DNA from: Allomuricauda sp.
GTDB lineage: Bacteria > Bacteroidota > Bacteroidia > Flavobacteriales > Flavobacteriaceae
Assembly (NCBI RefSeq): GCF_028280385.1
Contig: NZ_JANQLX010000016.1
Coordinates: 1 to 64,000 of the forward strand
DNA: 64,000 nucleotides
Direction: 5' to 3'
The notes under the pieces are model-generated. The model ran no database searches and had not been told where the DNA came from. It was given only the letters and a program-made list of their open reading frames with translations. Within the stretch, counting starts at the first letter, position 1; each line of letters starts with the position of its first letter. Positions 35,246 through 45,128 of this stretch are shown piece after piece. The position numbers were made by a program, and so were the translations under genes.

Positions 35246-36423
35246 GCTATCACGTTAACGAAAAAGGATATTACGGAGAGTTTGGGGGAGCCTTTATCCC
35301 TGAAATGTTATATCCGAACACAGAGGAATTGCGTCAAAACTATCTGCAGATTATGGCGGAACCTTCCTTTCAGGAAGAATTCCATCAGTTATTACGGGAT
35401 TATGTGGGAAGACCCACCCCGCTTTATTATGCTGCGAGGATGTCTGAGAAATACCAGACCAAGATCTATCTAAAACGTGAAGATCTCTGCCATACCGGTG
35501 CGCATAAGGTGAACAATACCATTGGACAGATATTAATGGCGAAAAAACTGGGCAAAAACCGAATCATTGCGGAGACTGGTGCTGGGCAACATGGGGTGGC
35601 CACGGCCACAGTTTGTGCTTTAATGGGCATTGAATGTGTGGTGTATATGGGCGAAATAGACATTGCCCGCCAAGCTCCCAACGTGGCGCGAATGAAAATG
35701 TTGGGTGCCGAGGTACGGCCTGCACTTTCGGGAAGCAGAACTTTAAAAGACGCCACCAATGAGGCCATTCGGGATTGGATCAATAATCCAGTGGACACGC
35801 ATTACATCATCGGTTCCGTTGTGGGTCCACACCCCTATCCGGACATGGTGGCCCGTTTTCAGTCGGTCATATCAGAAGAAATTAAATCCCAATTACTGGA
35901 AAAAGAAGGACGTGAACATCCAGATTACGTGGTGGCCTGTGTAGGGGGTGGAAGCAATGCGGCCGGAGCCTACTACCATTTTTTGGACAGCCCTGAGGTG
36001 GGCATCATAGCCGTTGAAGCCGCCGGTAAAGGTATTGATACAGGTGAAAGTGCCGCCACTTCCGCTTTGGGAAAGGTGGGGATCATCCATGGAAGCAAAA
36101 CACTTTTGATGCAGACCCCGGACGGGCAGATTACCGAGCCCTACTCCATTTCCGCCGGATTGGACTATCCAGGGGTTGGCCCATTGCACGCCCATCTATT
36201 TGCCTCGGGCAGGGGAGAATTTATCTCCATCACGGATGATGATGCCATGAAGGCTGGACTCAAACTATGTCAATTGGAAGGTATTATCCCTGCCATTGAA
36301 TCATCACACGGACTGGCCATTTTTGAACAAAGAAAGTTTAAGCCCGAAGATGTTGTGGTCATGAACTTGTCCGGGCGAGGTGATAAGGACCTTCAGAATT
36401 ATATCGACTACTTCAATTTATAA
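35242..36423 (+). CDS. trpB: Tryptophan synthase beta chain
   Basis: 393 residues, PLP enzyme joining indole and serine. N-terminal [13 protein letters not shown], the PLP lysine Lys89 in [10 protein letters not shown], the [12 protein letters not shown] loop, and the phosphate-cradle GGGSNAAG are all present. Forms the alpha2-beta2 complex with TrpA; trpA follows after 61 bp. Confidence 0.98.
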   Translation: MSYHVNEKGYYGEFGGAFIPEMLYPNTEELRQNYLQIMAEPSFQEEFHQLLRDYVGRPTPLYYAARMSEKYQTKIYLKREDLCHTGAHKVNNTIGQILMAKKLGKNRIIAETGAGQHGVATATVCALMGIECVVYMGEIDIARQAPNVARMKMLGAEVRPALSGSRTLKDATNEAIRDWINNPVDTHYIIGSVVGPHPYPDMVARFQSVISEEIKSQLLEKEGREHPDYVVACVGGGSNAAGAYYHFLDSPEVGIIAVEAAGKGIDTGESAATSALGKVGIIHGSKTLLMQTPDGQITEPYSISAGLDYPGVGPLHAHLFASGRGEFISITDDDAMKAGLKLCQLEGIIPAIESSHGLAIFEQRKFKPEDVVVMNLSGRGDKDLQNYIDYFNL

Positions 36424-36484
36424 TTTGGAGGTCGTGAACAAGTACTTTGAAAAAAACCGAACCCATTACTCTTGATCAAATAAA

Positions 36485-37246
36485 ATGAACAGAATCAAAA
36501 GCAAATTACAAGAAGATAAAAAACTGCTCTCCATTTACTTCACAGCAGGTTTCCCAAATCTGGACGATACCGTAAGCATCATCCAGGAATTGGAAAACAA
36601 TGGGGTGGACATGATAGAGATTGGGTTGCCATTCAGTGATCCATTGGCGGATGGCCCCACAATTCAGGACAGTTCCACGGCAGCACTGCACAATGGCATG
36701 CATACGGAACTTTTGTTTGACCAATTAAAGGATATTCGGCAGTCGGTTTCCATTCCACTGATTATTATGGGGTATTTCAACCCCGTGTTCCAGTATGGGG
36801 TGGAAGCATTCTGCAAGCGTTGCGCAGAACTTGGAATAGATGGGCTTATCTTACCAGATCTACCGCTGGATGTCTATGAAGAAGAATACAAGCATATTTT
36901 TGAAAAATATGGTCTTATCAACGTCTTTTTGATCACTCCCCAAACGAGTGATGCTCGAATTAGGCAGATTGATGATGTTTCTGATGGGTTTATCTACATG
37001 GTGAGTTCTGCCAGTACCACCGGGGCCAAAAAAGGTTTTGGCGCCGAACAGCAGGCATATTTTGACCGCATTGCCCGCATGGAGCTCAAAAATCCCCAGA
37101 TCGTGGGATTTGGCATCAGCAACCAAGAGACCTTTGCCCAAGCCACCCAACAGGCCAAGGGAGCCATTATTGGATCAGCATTCATTAAACATTTAAGGGA
37201 AAACGGGCCTGAGAAAATTGATGGGTTTGTAAAGGGAATTCGCTAA
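36485..37246 (+). CDS. trpA: Tryptophan synthase alpha chain
   Basis: 253 residues, TIM barrel cleaving indole-3-glycerol phosphate. The catalytic Glu lies in MIEIGLPFSDPLADGPTIQ and the catalytic Asp in GIDGLILPDLPLDVYEE; FIYMVSSASTTGAK forms the loop region. It is the last gene of the operon and is followed directly by a hairpin. Confidence 0.97.
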   Translation: MNRIKSKLQEDKKLLSIYFTAGFPNLDDTVSIIQELENNGVDMIEIGLPFSDPLADGPTIQDSSTAALHNGMHTELLFDQLKDIRQSVSIPLIIMGYFNPVFQYGVEAFCKRCAELGIDGLILPDLPLDVYEEEYKHIFEKYGLINVFLITPQTSDARIRQIDDVSDGFIYMVSSASTTGAKKGFGAEQQAYFDRIARMELKNPQIVGFGISNQETFAQATQQAKGAIIGSAFIKHLRENGPEKIDGFVKGIR

Positions 37247-37247
37247 C

Positions 37248-37269
37248 TTCGATTTTCAATAAAATCGAA
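37248..37269 (+). terminator. Hairpin after trpA, possible weak terminator
   Basis: A 9-bp perfect stem TTCGATTTT/AAAATCGAA (37248-37256 with 37261-37269) with a CAAT loop starts 2 bp after the trpA stop. There is no T-run, so read-through into the peptidase gene is possible. Confidence 0.5.
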
Positions 37270-37277
37270 TACACAAC

Positions 37278-38777
37278 ATGAAAAAACTGAGCTGTTTTTT
37301 TGTTCTCCTTATATCCCTTACCAGCCATTCACAAGATGCCAGTGCCATAAAATCCCATGTGGCGCATGCCATTGAAGAGCTACGGGAGTTTATTGCAATT
37401 CCCAATGATGCCCTCAACGCAGATGATATTGATGATAATATTCTGTGGCTCAAGCGTAAGTTCGGTGAACGTGGTTTTAATACCGCGGTCTTGGACACAG
37501 AAAACCTGCCTCTATTTTTTGCGGCCACACCTATGGAGGATGCCAAGCCCACTATGCTGATCTATATGCACTTTGACGGACAGTCTGTGGACCCTTCCAA
37601 ATGGGACCAACCCAACCCCTATACCACCGTATTGAAAAAACCGGTGGCGAACGGATTTGAGACTGTTTCCTTCGATGCCCTTAATGACGACATTGACTAC
37701 AATTGGCGCTTGTTTGGCCGTTCAACATCAGATGACAAAGGCCCTATTATCATGTTTCTTAATGCGATGGACCTTCTAAAAAAAGAAGGCAAGGAAATTC
37801 CATTTAACCTTAAAATAATCTTGGATGGGGAAGAAGAAAAAAGCAGCAAACCCCTGCCCAAGGCGGTAAAACAATATCGTGAATTGTTGGAAGCCGATTT
37901 TTTGGTGATAGCCGATGGTCCCATACACGCTTCGGAATTGCCCACAGTGGTATATGGTTGTCGCGGTATTACCACCATGACCCTTACCACTTATGGCCCC
38001 ATAAAACCCCAACACAGTGGTCATTATGGGAACTATGCCCCCAACCCGGGGTTCCAATTGTCCCAGTTATTGGCCGGGATGAAAGATGCCGAGGGAAAAG
38101 TTACCATTCCCGGTTACTATGATGGCATTCAACTGGATGAGGCCACTTTGGATGTCTTAAAAAGTGTTCCGGATAGTGATGCGGCCATATCGGAAAAATT
38201 GCAGTTCAAAACCTCAGAAAAAGTGGGCGGATTTTATCAAGAATCCCTACAATATCCAAGTTTGAACATTCGTGGGCTGGGTTCTGGGTGGATCGGCCCC
38301 AAAAGAAGGACCATTGTTCCAGAAAGTGCCACTGCCGAGCTAGACCTTCGGTTGGTTCCGGAAACTGATGGTACACGATTGAAAAATTTGGTGAAAGCAT
38401 ATATTTCAAGTCAAGGATATCATGTGTTGGACCACGTGCCCTCCAAAAGGGAGCGCATGGCCTATGATAAAATAGTTACCGTTGAGGAAGGAAGTGTTAT
38501 GGACGCTTTTAGAACCGAATTGGACAATCCATATGGAACTTTTTTGGTAGAAACCTTGCAAAAGACATTTAATAAAGATGTGGTTCGCTGGCGCATTATG
38601 GGAGGAACTGTTCCCATTGCTCCTTTTATCAATGAGCTAAAGATTCCTGCTTTTATAGTACCCATGGTGAATCCTGACAACAACCAACATAGTCCCAATG
38701 AAAATCTGAAAATTGGACAACTGGCCTACGGGATACAGGCCCTCTACGCCATTTTATCCAACACACCCTCAAAATAA
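37278..38777 (+). CDS. Exported M20-family metallopeptidase
   Basis: 499 residues with a signal peptide (about 1-19, ending HSQ). M20 dizinc peptidase pattern: His98-x-Asp100 in YMHFDGQ, the bridging Asp in STSDDKGP, and the catalytic Glu pair in LDGEEEKSS (residues 183-190). A dimerisation domain lies in the middle and PDNNQHSPNE carries the final His. Expected to cleave dipeptides in the periplasm. It lies 31 bp after trpA but has no known role in tryptophan synthesis. Confidence 0.92.
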   Translation: MKKLSCFFVLLISLTSHSQDASAIKSHVAHAIEELREFIAIPNDALNADDIDDNILWLKRKFGERGFNTAVLDTENLPLFFAATPMEDAKPTMLIYMHFDGQSVDPSKWDQPNPYTTVLKKPVANGFETVSFDALNDDIDYNWRLFGRSTSDDKGPIIMFLNAMDLLKKEGKEIPFNLKIILDGEEEKSSKPLPKAVKQYRELLEADFLVIADGPIHASELPTVVYGCRGITTMTLTTYGPIKPQHSGHYGNYAPNPGFQLSQLLAGMKDAEGKVTIPGYYDGIQLDEATLDVLKSVPDSDAAISEKLQFKTSEKVGGFYQESLQYPSLNIRGLGSGWIGPKRRTIVPESATAELDLRLVPETDGTRLKNLVKAYISSQGYHVLDHVPSKRERMAYDKIVTVEEGSVMDAFRTELDNPYGTFLVETLQKTFNKDVVRWRIMGGTVPIAPFINELKIPAFIVPMVNPDNNQHSPNENLKIGQLAYGIQALYAILSNTPSK

Positions 38778-38847
38778 TACTGTTTCAAGATTAGCCAAAT
38801 TCCCTGGTAAATCTACCATTGTTTTATACTTAAATACAACCTAAAGA

Positions 38848-39201
38848 ATGTTCAAAGCAAAATACCTGATTGCAGTGTTTGGCCTATTTCTAATGGGCGC
38901 CTGTAATCCCAAAATCAACTCGGCGTTCGTGAAGCAGTACGATACCCTGGAATATTCCGAAGACGTTGTGGTGTTCGAATTAAAGGACAAAATTCCGGAA
39001 AATGCGGAAATTTTAGGTCTGGTCACGATTCGGGATACTGGTTTCACCGTTAAATGCAATTACGAAACCGTGGTGAACGAGGCTAAACTGGAAGCCAGAA
39101 AAGCTGGCGGAAACGCCATAAAAATCACCATGCACAAAAAACCCAATTTTTGGAGTACTTGTCACAGAATTGACGCTTCCATCCTTAAAATAGACAACTA
39201 A
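38848..39201 (+). CDS. Small lipoprotein, possibly RcsF/DUF4156-like
   Basis: 117 residues with a lipobox MGAC (Cys19). The later part (ILGLVTIRDTGF ... EARKAGGNAIKIT ... STCHRIDASIL) resembles the pattern of small RcsF/YbjQ-like envelope lipoproteins, with a conserved glycine-asparagine-alanine turn and a late Cys. The resemblance is weak and the function is unknown. It lies 10 bp before the outer membrane protein gene. Confidence 0.72.
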   Translation: MFKAKYLIAVFGLFLMGACNPKINSAFVKQYDTLEYSEDVVVFELKDKIPENAEILGLVTIRDTGFTVKCNYETVVNEAKLEARKAGGNAIKITMHKKPNFWSTCHRIDASILKIDN

Positions 39202-39211
39202 AACCAACCCC

Positions 39212-40084
39212 ATGCGAAAAATATGCCTCATTCTTATCACTGTTTTTAGTGTTCATAGTACATTTTCCCAAGACATTATCGTAACCCAAAACAACGATAC
39301 CATCCATTGTAAAATCACCAAACAGAAAAAGGATGTTATCTACTTTGTGTTCAAAAATGGCGACTCCTATCAAAGCACCTTGTTGGATATGGATGAAGTG
39401 CAGTCTTTTCAGAAGGATTTTAATACGAAAAGAATCCCAAAAGATAGCCTTCCAGGTCACATTAAGGCCTCTGGTTTTAGGTTGGCCGTCAATGGTGGTT
39501 TTAGCTACGACCCTGCTAAAATTGACCCGTCTGTTCCGGTCTTTCTCCGAGAGTACAACGATGAGTTGCGTTCCGGTTACCATTTGGAGACCAGTGCCGT
39601 CTATTTTTTTGATAGAACCATTGGGGTTGGCATAAAATATAATCTATTCAAATCCAAAAACACCATGAACAATGTCGACTTCACCGCTCCAGATGGAACA
39701 ATCCTTAATGGGACCCTGGAAAATGACATAACCACCTCCTTTGTAGGTTTGGTGTTGGCCACAAGGTTTATGGGCAAAAAAAGTAACAACGCCGTCTTTA
39801 TTAACTCTGCTTTTGGTTATTTGTCCTATAAGGACAACCAACTGTTGGTTGACCCATTTACGTTCACGGGCAGCACCTTAGGTTCGAGCTTGGACGTGGG
39901 GTATGATTATGAATTATCGGACGGTTTTTTTATTGGTGCCCAAGTGGGCATTACCGGGGGCCGTATCAAAAAACTTGAAATGGAAAGTACATCGGGAGTT
40001 CAAACAGTGGAACTATCGGACAACGAAAGGCCCTGGGGAAGTGCCCGAATAGATTTCTCGGTTGGCTTTAGGTATCAGCTCTAG
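39212..40084 (+). CDS. Outer membrane beta-barrel protein
   Basis: 290 residues with a signal peptide (about 1-20, ending TFSQ). A short N-terminal domain (residues 21-80, typical of proteins describing NGD-induced small sheets) is followed by an alternating-hydrophobic beta-barrel region from about residue 88 to the C-terminal FSVGFRYQL, which ends in aromatic/hydrophobic residues as outer membrane barrels do. Probably a small porin-like or structural barrel of unknown ligand. Its end overlaps the convergent UDG gene by 4 bp. Confidence 0.75.
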   Translation: MRKICLILITVFSVHSTFSQDIIVTQNNDTIHCKITKQKKDVIYFVFKNGDSYQSTLLDMDEVQSFQKDFNTKRIPKDSLPGHIKASGFRLAVNGGFSYDPAKIDPSVPVFLREYNDELRSGYHLETSAVYFFDRTIGVGIKYNLFKSKNTMNNVDFTAPDGTILNGTLENDITTSFVGLVLATRFMGKKSNNAVFINSAFGYLSYKDNQLLVDPFTFTGSTLGSSLDVGYDYELSDGFFIGAQVGITGGRIKKLEMESTSGVQTVELSDNERPWGSARIDFSVGFRYQL

Positions 40085-40764
40085 CTTTTAAAAAATTCCC
40101 TGTACTGTTCTACCCTAAAATCCAAGGTATTGAAATTGGGATTTTTGGCTTTCATGTCCTTATAGGCTTGCAGGCTTCCCACCGCTCTGTTGGCGGCACC
40201 AGATGGGGCGGTCAACGAAACTGTTTTTATGCTTCGCCCATTTCCATGGCTAGCGGATGCATCTGGCAGTTCCAGCGTATGGATCCTTGGCACCTGATCG
40301 GAGACCACTTCAAGCGAAAGACCAAGTTCCTTTAATTGTTTCCGAAAAAAATACTCTGGTCCATTCTTGCTGTTCCCTCCCATGAACAGGACGGTCTCCA
40401 CTTTCTTGAATTGTTGTAAATACCCCACCAAATTGCGTAGTTGTACATTCTGCATCCCCAAATCCGAGGCATCCACCTTTTGCCGTTCTGCCTGCTCCAC
40501 GATATCGCAAACCCCAATGTTATGCTGTAAGAGAAAGTTTCTTCGTTGCTCCACCGCTTTGGCCGTAGTCTCATAGACAAGGTCCAGTTTAAAAATACGG
40601 TCGAGAATGGGCCAAAGCATACCGTTACGACTACCATAACAAAAGTCCACATCATCCGCCTTTAGGTCGCCCGTGGTAAATCTGGGTGGGGGAAGAGTAC
40701 CAACAATGATCTTTGTGGCTTCGGGGAATAGAAAAGGCTTATAAGGGTGGCTATGCAAAAACAT
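40081..40764 (-). CDS. Uracil-DNA glycosylase superfamily protein
   Basis: 227 residues from the ATG at 40764, which overlaps the upstream stop by one base (TGATG); a TTG one codon earlier is less likely. The UDG fold motifs GTLPPPRFTTGD and DFCYGSRNGMLWPIL near the N-terminus resemble the active-site region of mug/SMUG-like enzymes, and ASASHGNGRS resembles the leucine/minor-groove loop. Base-excision activity is inferred; which lesion is unknown. Confidence 0.82.
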   Translation of the reverse strand: MFLHSHPYKPFLFPEATKIIVGTLPPPRFTTGDLKADDVDFCYGSRNGMLWPILDRIFKLDLVYETTAKAVEQRRNFLLQHNIGVCDIVEQAERQKVDASDLGMQNVQLRNLVGYLQQFKKVETVLFMGGNSKNGPEYFFRKQLKELGLSLEVVSDQVPRIHTLELPDASASHGNGRSIKTVSLTAPSGAANRAVGSLQAYKDMKAKNPNFNTLDFRVEQYREFFKS

Positions 40765-41489
40765 CAATGTAGTGCTTGAAGTTCTTCCTGGGCCATTTTG
40801 ATAAGGCTTCGGTTTTGTCTGAAATTCGGTTTGGACATGTTTTCCGATTCAGTCACCATTTCCCCATAGATCTCCTTGGCCATTTCCGCTTTATCCTGAC
40901 GCACAAGAAATCTTGCCAGTTCCAATCGTTCCGGGAAATTGGAATAAGGAGTATCAAAACTTCGCAGGGTTTCCTCGGCCAATTTTAAGTCCCCATTTTT
41001 TTCCATGGTCAATGCATAGAGGAAAGAAGCCTTGGATTTCCGAAATTTCGGGTCACCGGATATTTTTTCGGCGCATTGCACCACCTCTTCTAGATTACCT
41101 GCCCTATAATGGGCTTCCAGCAGTTTGGAAAGCACGTAAAAATCCTTGGAAAATACATCCTTTAATGAGGATTCATATTGGGCAATCGCCTCCTGGAACA
41201 ATCCCTCGTCCAAATAAGCATCGGCCAGGGCCACTCTATTTTCAAAGGTCTCGGAAAATTTAAGTTTTTTCTCCAGGTCCTTTATTTTTTTGGATGGATT
41301 TATGGCGGTAACCAAACTCTCCTGGACCTTTTCAATATCCCTTTTACGGAATACATTCATAAAGAGATAGAGCAGCGACCCAATAATGGGAAGAAAAATG
41401 ATGGCAAAAATCCAGTAGTAGTTATTTCGGTTGGTATAGCAGTGGTAAATACAAAACCCTTGTAGGGCAACAATGGCGTAATAGTACAT
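40764..41489 (-). CDS. Membrane protein with TPR-like repeats
   Basis: 241 residues. Two N-terminal membrane helices (about 3-18 and 25-45, with the phospholipase-D-N-like WIFAIIFLPIIGSLLYLF) are followed by helical repeats from residue 75 that match the TPR pattern (ALADAYLDEGLFQEAIAQYESSL; ALTMEKNGDLKLAEETLRSF). Likely a membrane-anchored scaffold; role unknown. It overlaps the glycosylase gene downstream by one base. Confidence 0.82.
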   Translation of the reverse strand: MYYYAIVALQGFCIYHCYTNRNNYYWIFAIIFLPIIGSLLYLFMNVFRKRDIEKVQESLVTAINPSKKIKDLEKKLKFSETFENRVALADAYLDEGLFQEAIAQYESSLKDVFSKDFYVLSKLLEAHYRAGNLEEVVQCAEKISGDPKFRKSKASFLYALTMEKNGDLKLAEETLRSFDTPYSNFPERLELARFLVRQDKAEMAKEIYGEMVTESENMSKPNFRQNRSLIKMAQEELQALH

Positions 41490-41566
41490 TGCCTAAAAAT
41501 AAAAAGTATCAGGCAAAAACCAAGGTGTCCCATTCATTTTTGCCCGATAATTTTAGGTGACCCGAA

Positions 41567-44113
41567 TTAGGCGGAATTCCTACTGGCATTAATGTTGCCA
41601 TACAGGGAACGGGTCACGATTTTCTCGTACAACTCCTTATATGCTGTATCTTTTGTGATATGGTATAGTGCATTCTGTTGAATGACCAATAATGGCAAGA
41701 CTATTTCTTCCCTAATTTTAACCGACTCCCTGGATACTTCTTCATCCTCCATTAAAATTTCCTGACCTGAGATTTGCAGGAGCATTTCTTTGGATAGCTG
41801 GTATTCTTGATACAGAATTTTCCAGAAAGGGCCAAATTCAGCATCTTGCTCCATATAGCTTGTCAAGTCGAAATTGGTTTTGGCCAGCGACATCATACTG
41901 TTGTGCATCAATGCCCTAAAAAATGGAACATCTTTGTACAGACTCTTCACTTCTTCCAATCTTCCCTCATCCTTCATTTGCTGGATGGCCGTACCAATTC
42001 CAAAGTACCCTGGAACGTTTTGTTTCAATTGGCTCCAAGAACCTACAAAGGAAATCGCCCTTAGGTCAGAAAGGGTCAGTTGTTTTTTGCTCCCTCGCTT
42101 TCCTGGTCTACTGCCAATATTGGCTTTGGTGTAATATTTTAGGGTACTCCGATTCTCCAAATACGGAATAAACTTTTCATGCTGTTTCAGCGCGTTGTAC
42201 TTATCAAAGCTCAACTCGGAGAGCAACTTGATCAATTTTCTTTGCGCATCGGAAATTACATGCTCTTCCCCGTATAGGTCATTGCTCAGACCGGCAGTAA
42301 GAAGCTGCTCCGCATTGTGCATGAACTGCTCTTTGGTTCCATAGGTACTGGTAATGGTCTGCCCCTGGATGGTCATTTGGATTTCGTGATTGGCCACATC
42401 ATTGGTCTGCGCTGCGTAGAAACGATGTGTTTTACCACCACCCCTTGCAGGCGGTCCGCCCCTACCGTCAAAGAAGATGGCCTTTATCCCATTTTTTTTG
42501 CACACTTGACTCAAGGTTTCCTTGGTTCTTAAAATAGACCAATTGGCTTTGAGGTAACCCCCATCCTTGGTACCATCGGAGAAGCCCAACATAATGGTGT
42601 GCTTGTCGTTGCGCCTTTTAAGGTGTTCCCTATAAAGTGGAGTATCAAAAAAGGTCTGCATCACTTCTTCCGAAGCTTCCATGCCTTTCATGGTCTCAAA
42701 AAGTGGGATGATATCAAAGGTTATGTCCTCCGTTTTCCATCCGCTCCATCTAAAGAGTCCAAAAACGAAAAAGACAGAAAATATATCCTCGGAATTACTG
42801 ATAATATATCGGTTGCAACCCTCTTCCCCGTTGTTTTGCTGAATTTCCTTCAGCTGTTGGATGTTGGTCAAAGTATCCCTAACAATATCCTCACTATAAT
42901 CCGCAGGATCCAATTGGAGGTCCTTTTCCAATAACCAGTGCACCAAGGTCTCTTGATCAAGTTCATCCAGAGATTCTTTGATGGCACCCTGTTGTTTTAG
43001 GATGGTCTCCACGGTCAGGTAATGTTTGCTGTGATCCTGGCGAATGTCCAAGGAGGCAAAATGCGTTTTGAAAATATGTACCTTGTTGATGAATCTGTCA
43101 AGTTCTTTTAGGTATAGCCCGTGATGGTTGGTCACTATTTTTTCCCGGATTAGGGTCAGGGAGTCCACTATTTCCTGATAGCCTACAATGGTCTTGGAAT
43201 CAAACATGGCCTTGTACAATCTACCGCTCAGGATCATTAAATCTTCCTGAAGACTCTTAAAGGTCAACTTTTTTCTAAGGGCCTTTAGTTCGTTGTAATA
43301 GCACTTCATCAAAGTAAGCCTTAACTCGTCGGCCACTTGTCTGGTAATCTTGGCTGTTACAAAGGGATTTCCATCACGATCCCCGCCTGGCCAAAATCCA
43401 AGTTTTATGATATTGTAATTGGCAAAATTTTCGTCCCTAATGTTGCTTTTTATGTATTCGAACAGCTCGCCAATGGCATCGTAATATGTGTTTCGAAGGA
43501 TATAAATGATGTTTTTGGCCTCATCCAAAGGGGTGGGCTTTTTGGAATTTACCAAAGAGGTCAAACCCAGCTGTTGCAGGCTCATGTCAATATCGTCAAT
43601 CTTATCCTGGTCTATCAGCTTCCTCAACTCGGCTATAATATCCAACACGGCTGGGGTGTAAAATTGGGTCGGGTGGGCTGTCAGCACAAAACGGGCACTA
43701 AAACTGGACAAGTTCTTGGAAATCTTATCCCAGTTTTTGGTCTGGTTCACCAACTCAAAATAATCTTTTACTGATAGGGAGTTGGTATATTCCTGAAGTT
43801 TGGGGAAGGCTGAGTCCTCAACACTATCATATAGCACCACTTGCCTTTCCACATATTGGATGATCTTGAACATAAAGTCCAAACGTTGCCTTTCATCCTT
43901 GATGTCCACAAAATTGTTGAAGAAGGTTTCCAGAATCTCCTGGGGCTGTTTCCCATTCTTCAGACCTTCCTTGCACTGGTCCAACAACAATGGAATGAGC
44001 ATGCCCACATTTTCAATATCCCTGTAAGGTAAGCTCAGGAACAAGCTATTGTATACATTGAATTTATTGGTGACCGATTTTCTAAATTCTTCAAGACGTC
44101 TTGAATACTGCAT
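41567..44113 (-). CDS. ppc: Phosphoenolpyruvate carboxylase
   Basis: 848 residues. Catalytic motifs: RFVLTAHPTQF with the catalytic His, GFWPGGDRDGNPFVT, LGFSDGTKDGGY, and the glycine loop FDGRGGPPARGGGKTH. The C-terminus ends in a short NASRNSA tail rather than the classic NTG. Carboxylates PEP to oxaloacetate to refill the TCA cycle. It is flanked by noncoding DNA on both sides, so it is probably monocistronic. Confidence 0.97.
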   Translation of the reverse strand: MQYSRRLEEFRKSVTNKFNVYNSLFLSLPYRDIENVGMLIPLLLDQCKEGLKNGKQPQEILETFFNNFVDIKDERQRLDFMFKIIQYVERQVVLYDSVEDSAFPKLQEYTNSLSVKDYFELVNQTKNWDKISKNLSSFSARFVLTAHPTQFYTPAVLDIIAELRKLIDQDKIDDIDMSLQQLGLTSLVNSKKPTPLDEAKNIIYILRNTYYDAIGELFEYIKSNIRDENFANYNIIKLGFWPGGDRDGNPFVTAKITRQVADELRLTLMKCYYNELKALRKKLTFKSLQEDLMILSGRLYKAMFDSKTIVGYQEIVDSLTLIREKIVTNHHGLYLKELDRFINKVHIFKTHFASLDIRQDHSKHYLTVETILKQQGAIKESLDELDQETLVHWLLEKDLQLDPADYSEDIVRDTLTNIQQLKEIQQNNGEEGCNRYIISNSEDIFSVFFVFGLFRWSGWKTEDITFDIIPLFETMKGMEASEEVMQTFFDTPLYREHLKRRNDKHTIMLGFSDGTKDGGYLKANWSILRTKETLSQVCKKNGIKAIFFDGRGGPPARGGGKTHRFYAAQTNDVANHEIQMTIQGQTITSTYGTKEQFMHNAEQLLTAGLSNDLYGEEHVISDAQRKLIKLLSELSFDKYNALKQHEKFIPYLENRSTLKYYTKANIGSRPGKRGSKKQLTLSDLRAISFVGSWSQLKQNVPGYFGIGTAIQQMKDEGRLEEVKSLYKDVPFFRALMHNSMMSLAKTNFDLTSYMEQDAEFGPFWKILYQEYQLSKEMLLQISGQEILMEDEEVSRESVKIREEIVLPLLVIQQNALYHITKDTAYKELYEKIVTRSLYGNINASRNSA

Positions 44114-44278
44114 GGATCAAACTATATGAGGGTTAGTATTTACGGAAGGGCTAAGATCGTGATAAATGCTGAATAGACATCCATATTTTATGCACATCAC
44201 AATTTATAACACCCACCCCACAAACTTAACATCTTATGTGCGGACAGCACAGGGGTTTAAATTAAGTTATCGCTAAGC

Positions 44279-45040
44279 TTACCGGATAAAGACAGGTTCA
44301 TCGGGTTTAAGGGTGTGCTCTGCGCTGAAGATATATCCGTCGTAGTCAAAACCTTTAAGATCGTCCATAGTTTTAGCCTCGGTGTCCAATATATACCTTA
44401 CCATGGAGCCCCTTGCTTTTTTGGCAAAAAAGCTGATTACCTTTAGTTTATCATTCTTCCAGTCCTTAAAAATTGGGGTGATTACCGGTACTTTCAGTGT
44501 TTTTGGGTCAATCGCGCCAAAGTACTCATTGCTTGCCAAATTGATGAACAATTCCCCATCCTCCAACTCTTCGTTCAGATGCGCTGTCAACGTCTTTTTC
44601 CAGAATTCGTATAGATTTTTTTTGCGGGCCACCTTGAGCTGTGTTCCCATTTCCAATCGGTAGGGTTGAATCAAATCCAATGGTTTTAGAATCCCGTAAA
44701 GACCTGACAGGATTCTCAGGGTATCCTGCAGGGCATCCAACTTTGCTTCAGGAATGGTATAGGCATCCAGTCCCTGGTAAACATCCCCATTGAACGAATA
44801 GACAGCAGGCCTGGCATTTTCTGTGGTAAAGGGAGTTGAAAATTGTTGGTTGCGCTCCCAATTCAGCTCGGCCAACTTATCTGAAATGGACATCAGTTTT
44901 GACAAAGCCCTGGGTTTTTTCTTGGCCAGCACGGCATTTAATTTTTTGGACTGCTCCAAAAACTGTGGTTGACTATATTTCGATGTGGGGAGAGCGGTTT
45001 CAAAATCGAGCGACTTGGCGGGAGATATAACAATTTTCAT
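44279..45040 (-). CDS. yaaA: Peroxide stress protein YaaA (DUF328)
   Basis: 253 residues, the family's normal length. N-terminal [14 protein letters not shown], then [39 protein letters not shown], and [14 protein letters not shown] are all family hallmarks. YaaA binds DNA and limits iron-driven damage under peroxide stress in Escherichia coli. Stand-alone gene with no clear partner here. Confidence 0.95.
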   Translation of the reverse strand: MKIVISPAKSLDFETALPTSKYSQPQFLEQSKKLNAVLAKKKPRALSKLMSISDKLAELNWERNQQFSTPFTTENARPAVYSFNGDVYQGLDAYTIPEAKLDALQDTLRILSGLYGILKPLDLIQPYRLEMGTQLKVARKKNLYEFWKKTLTAHLNEELEDGELFINLASNEYFGAIDPKTLKVPVITPIFKDWKNDKLKVISFFAKKARGSMVRYILDTEAKTMDDLKGFDYDGYIFSAEHTLKPDEPVFIR

Positions 45041-45128
45041 CGAGATAAATTTTTAGTAAAAATAGCGATCCCATTGGATTTATATGATTTCCAACAAAAG
45101 GTGTTTTCAATCTTGTGATCGAATATGC

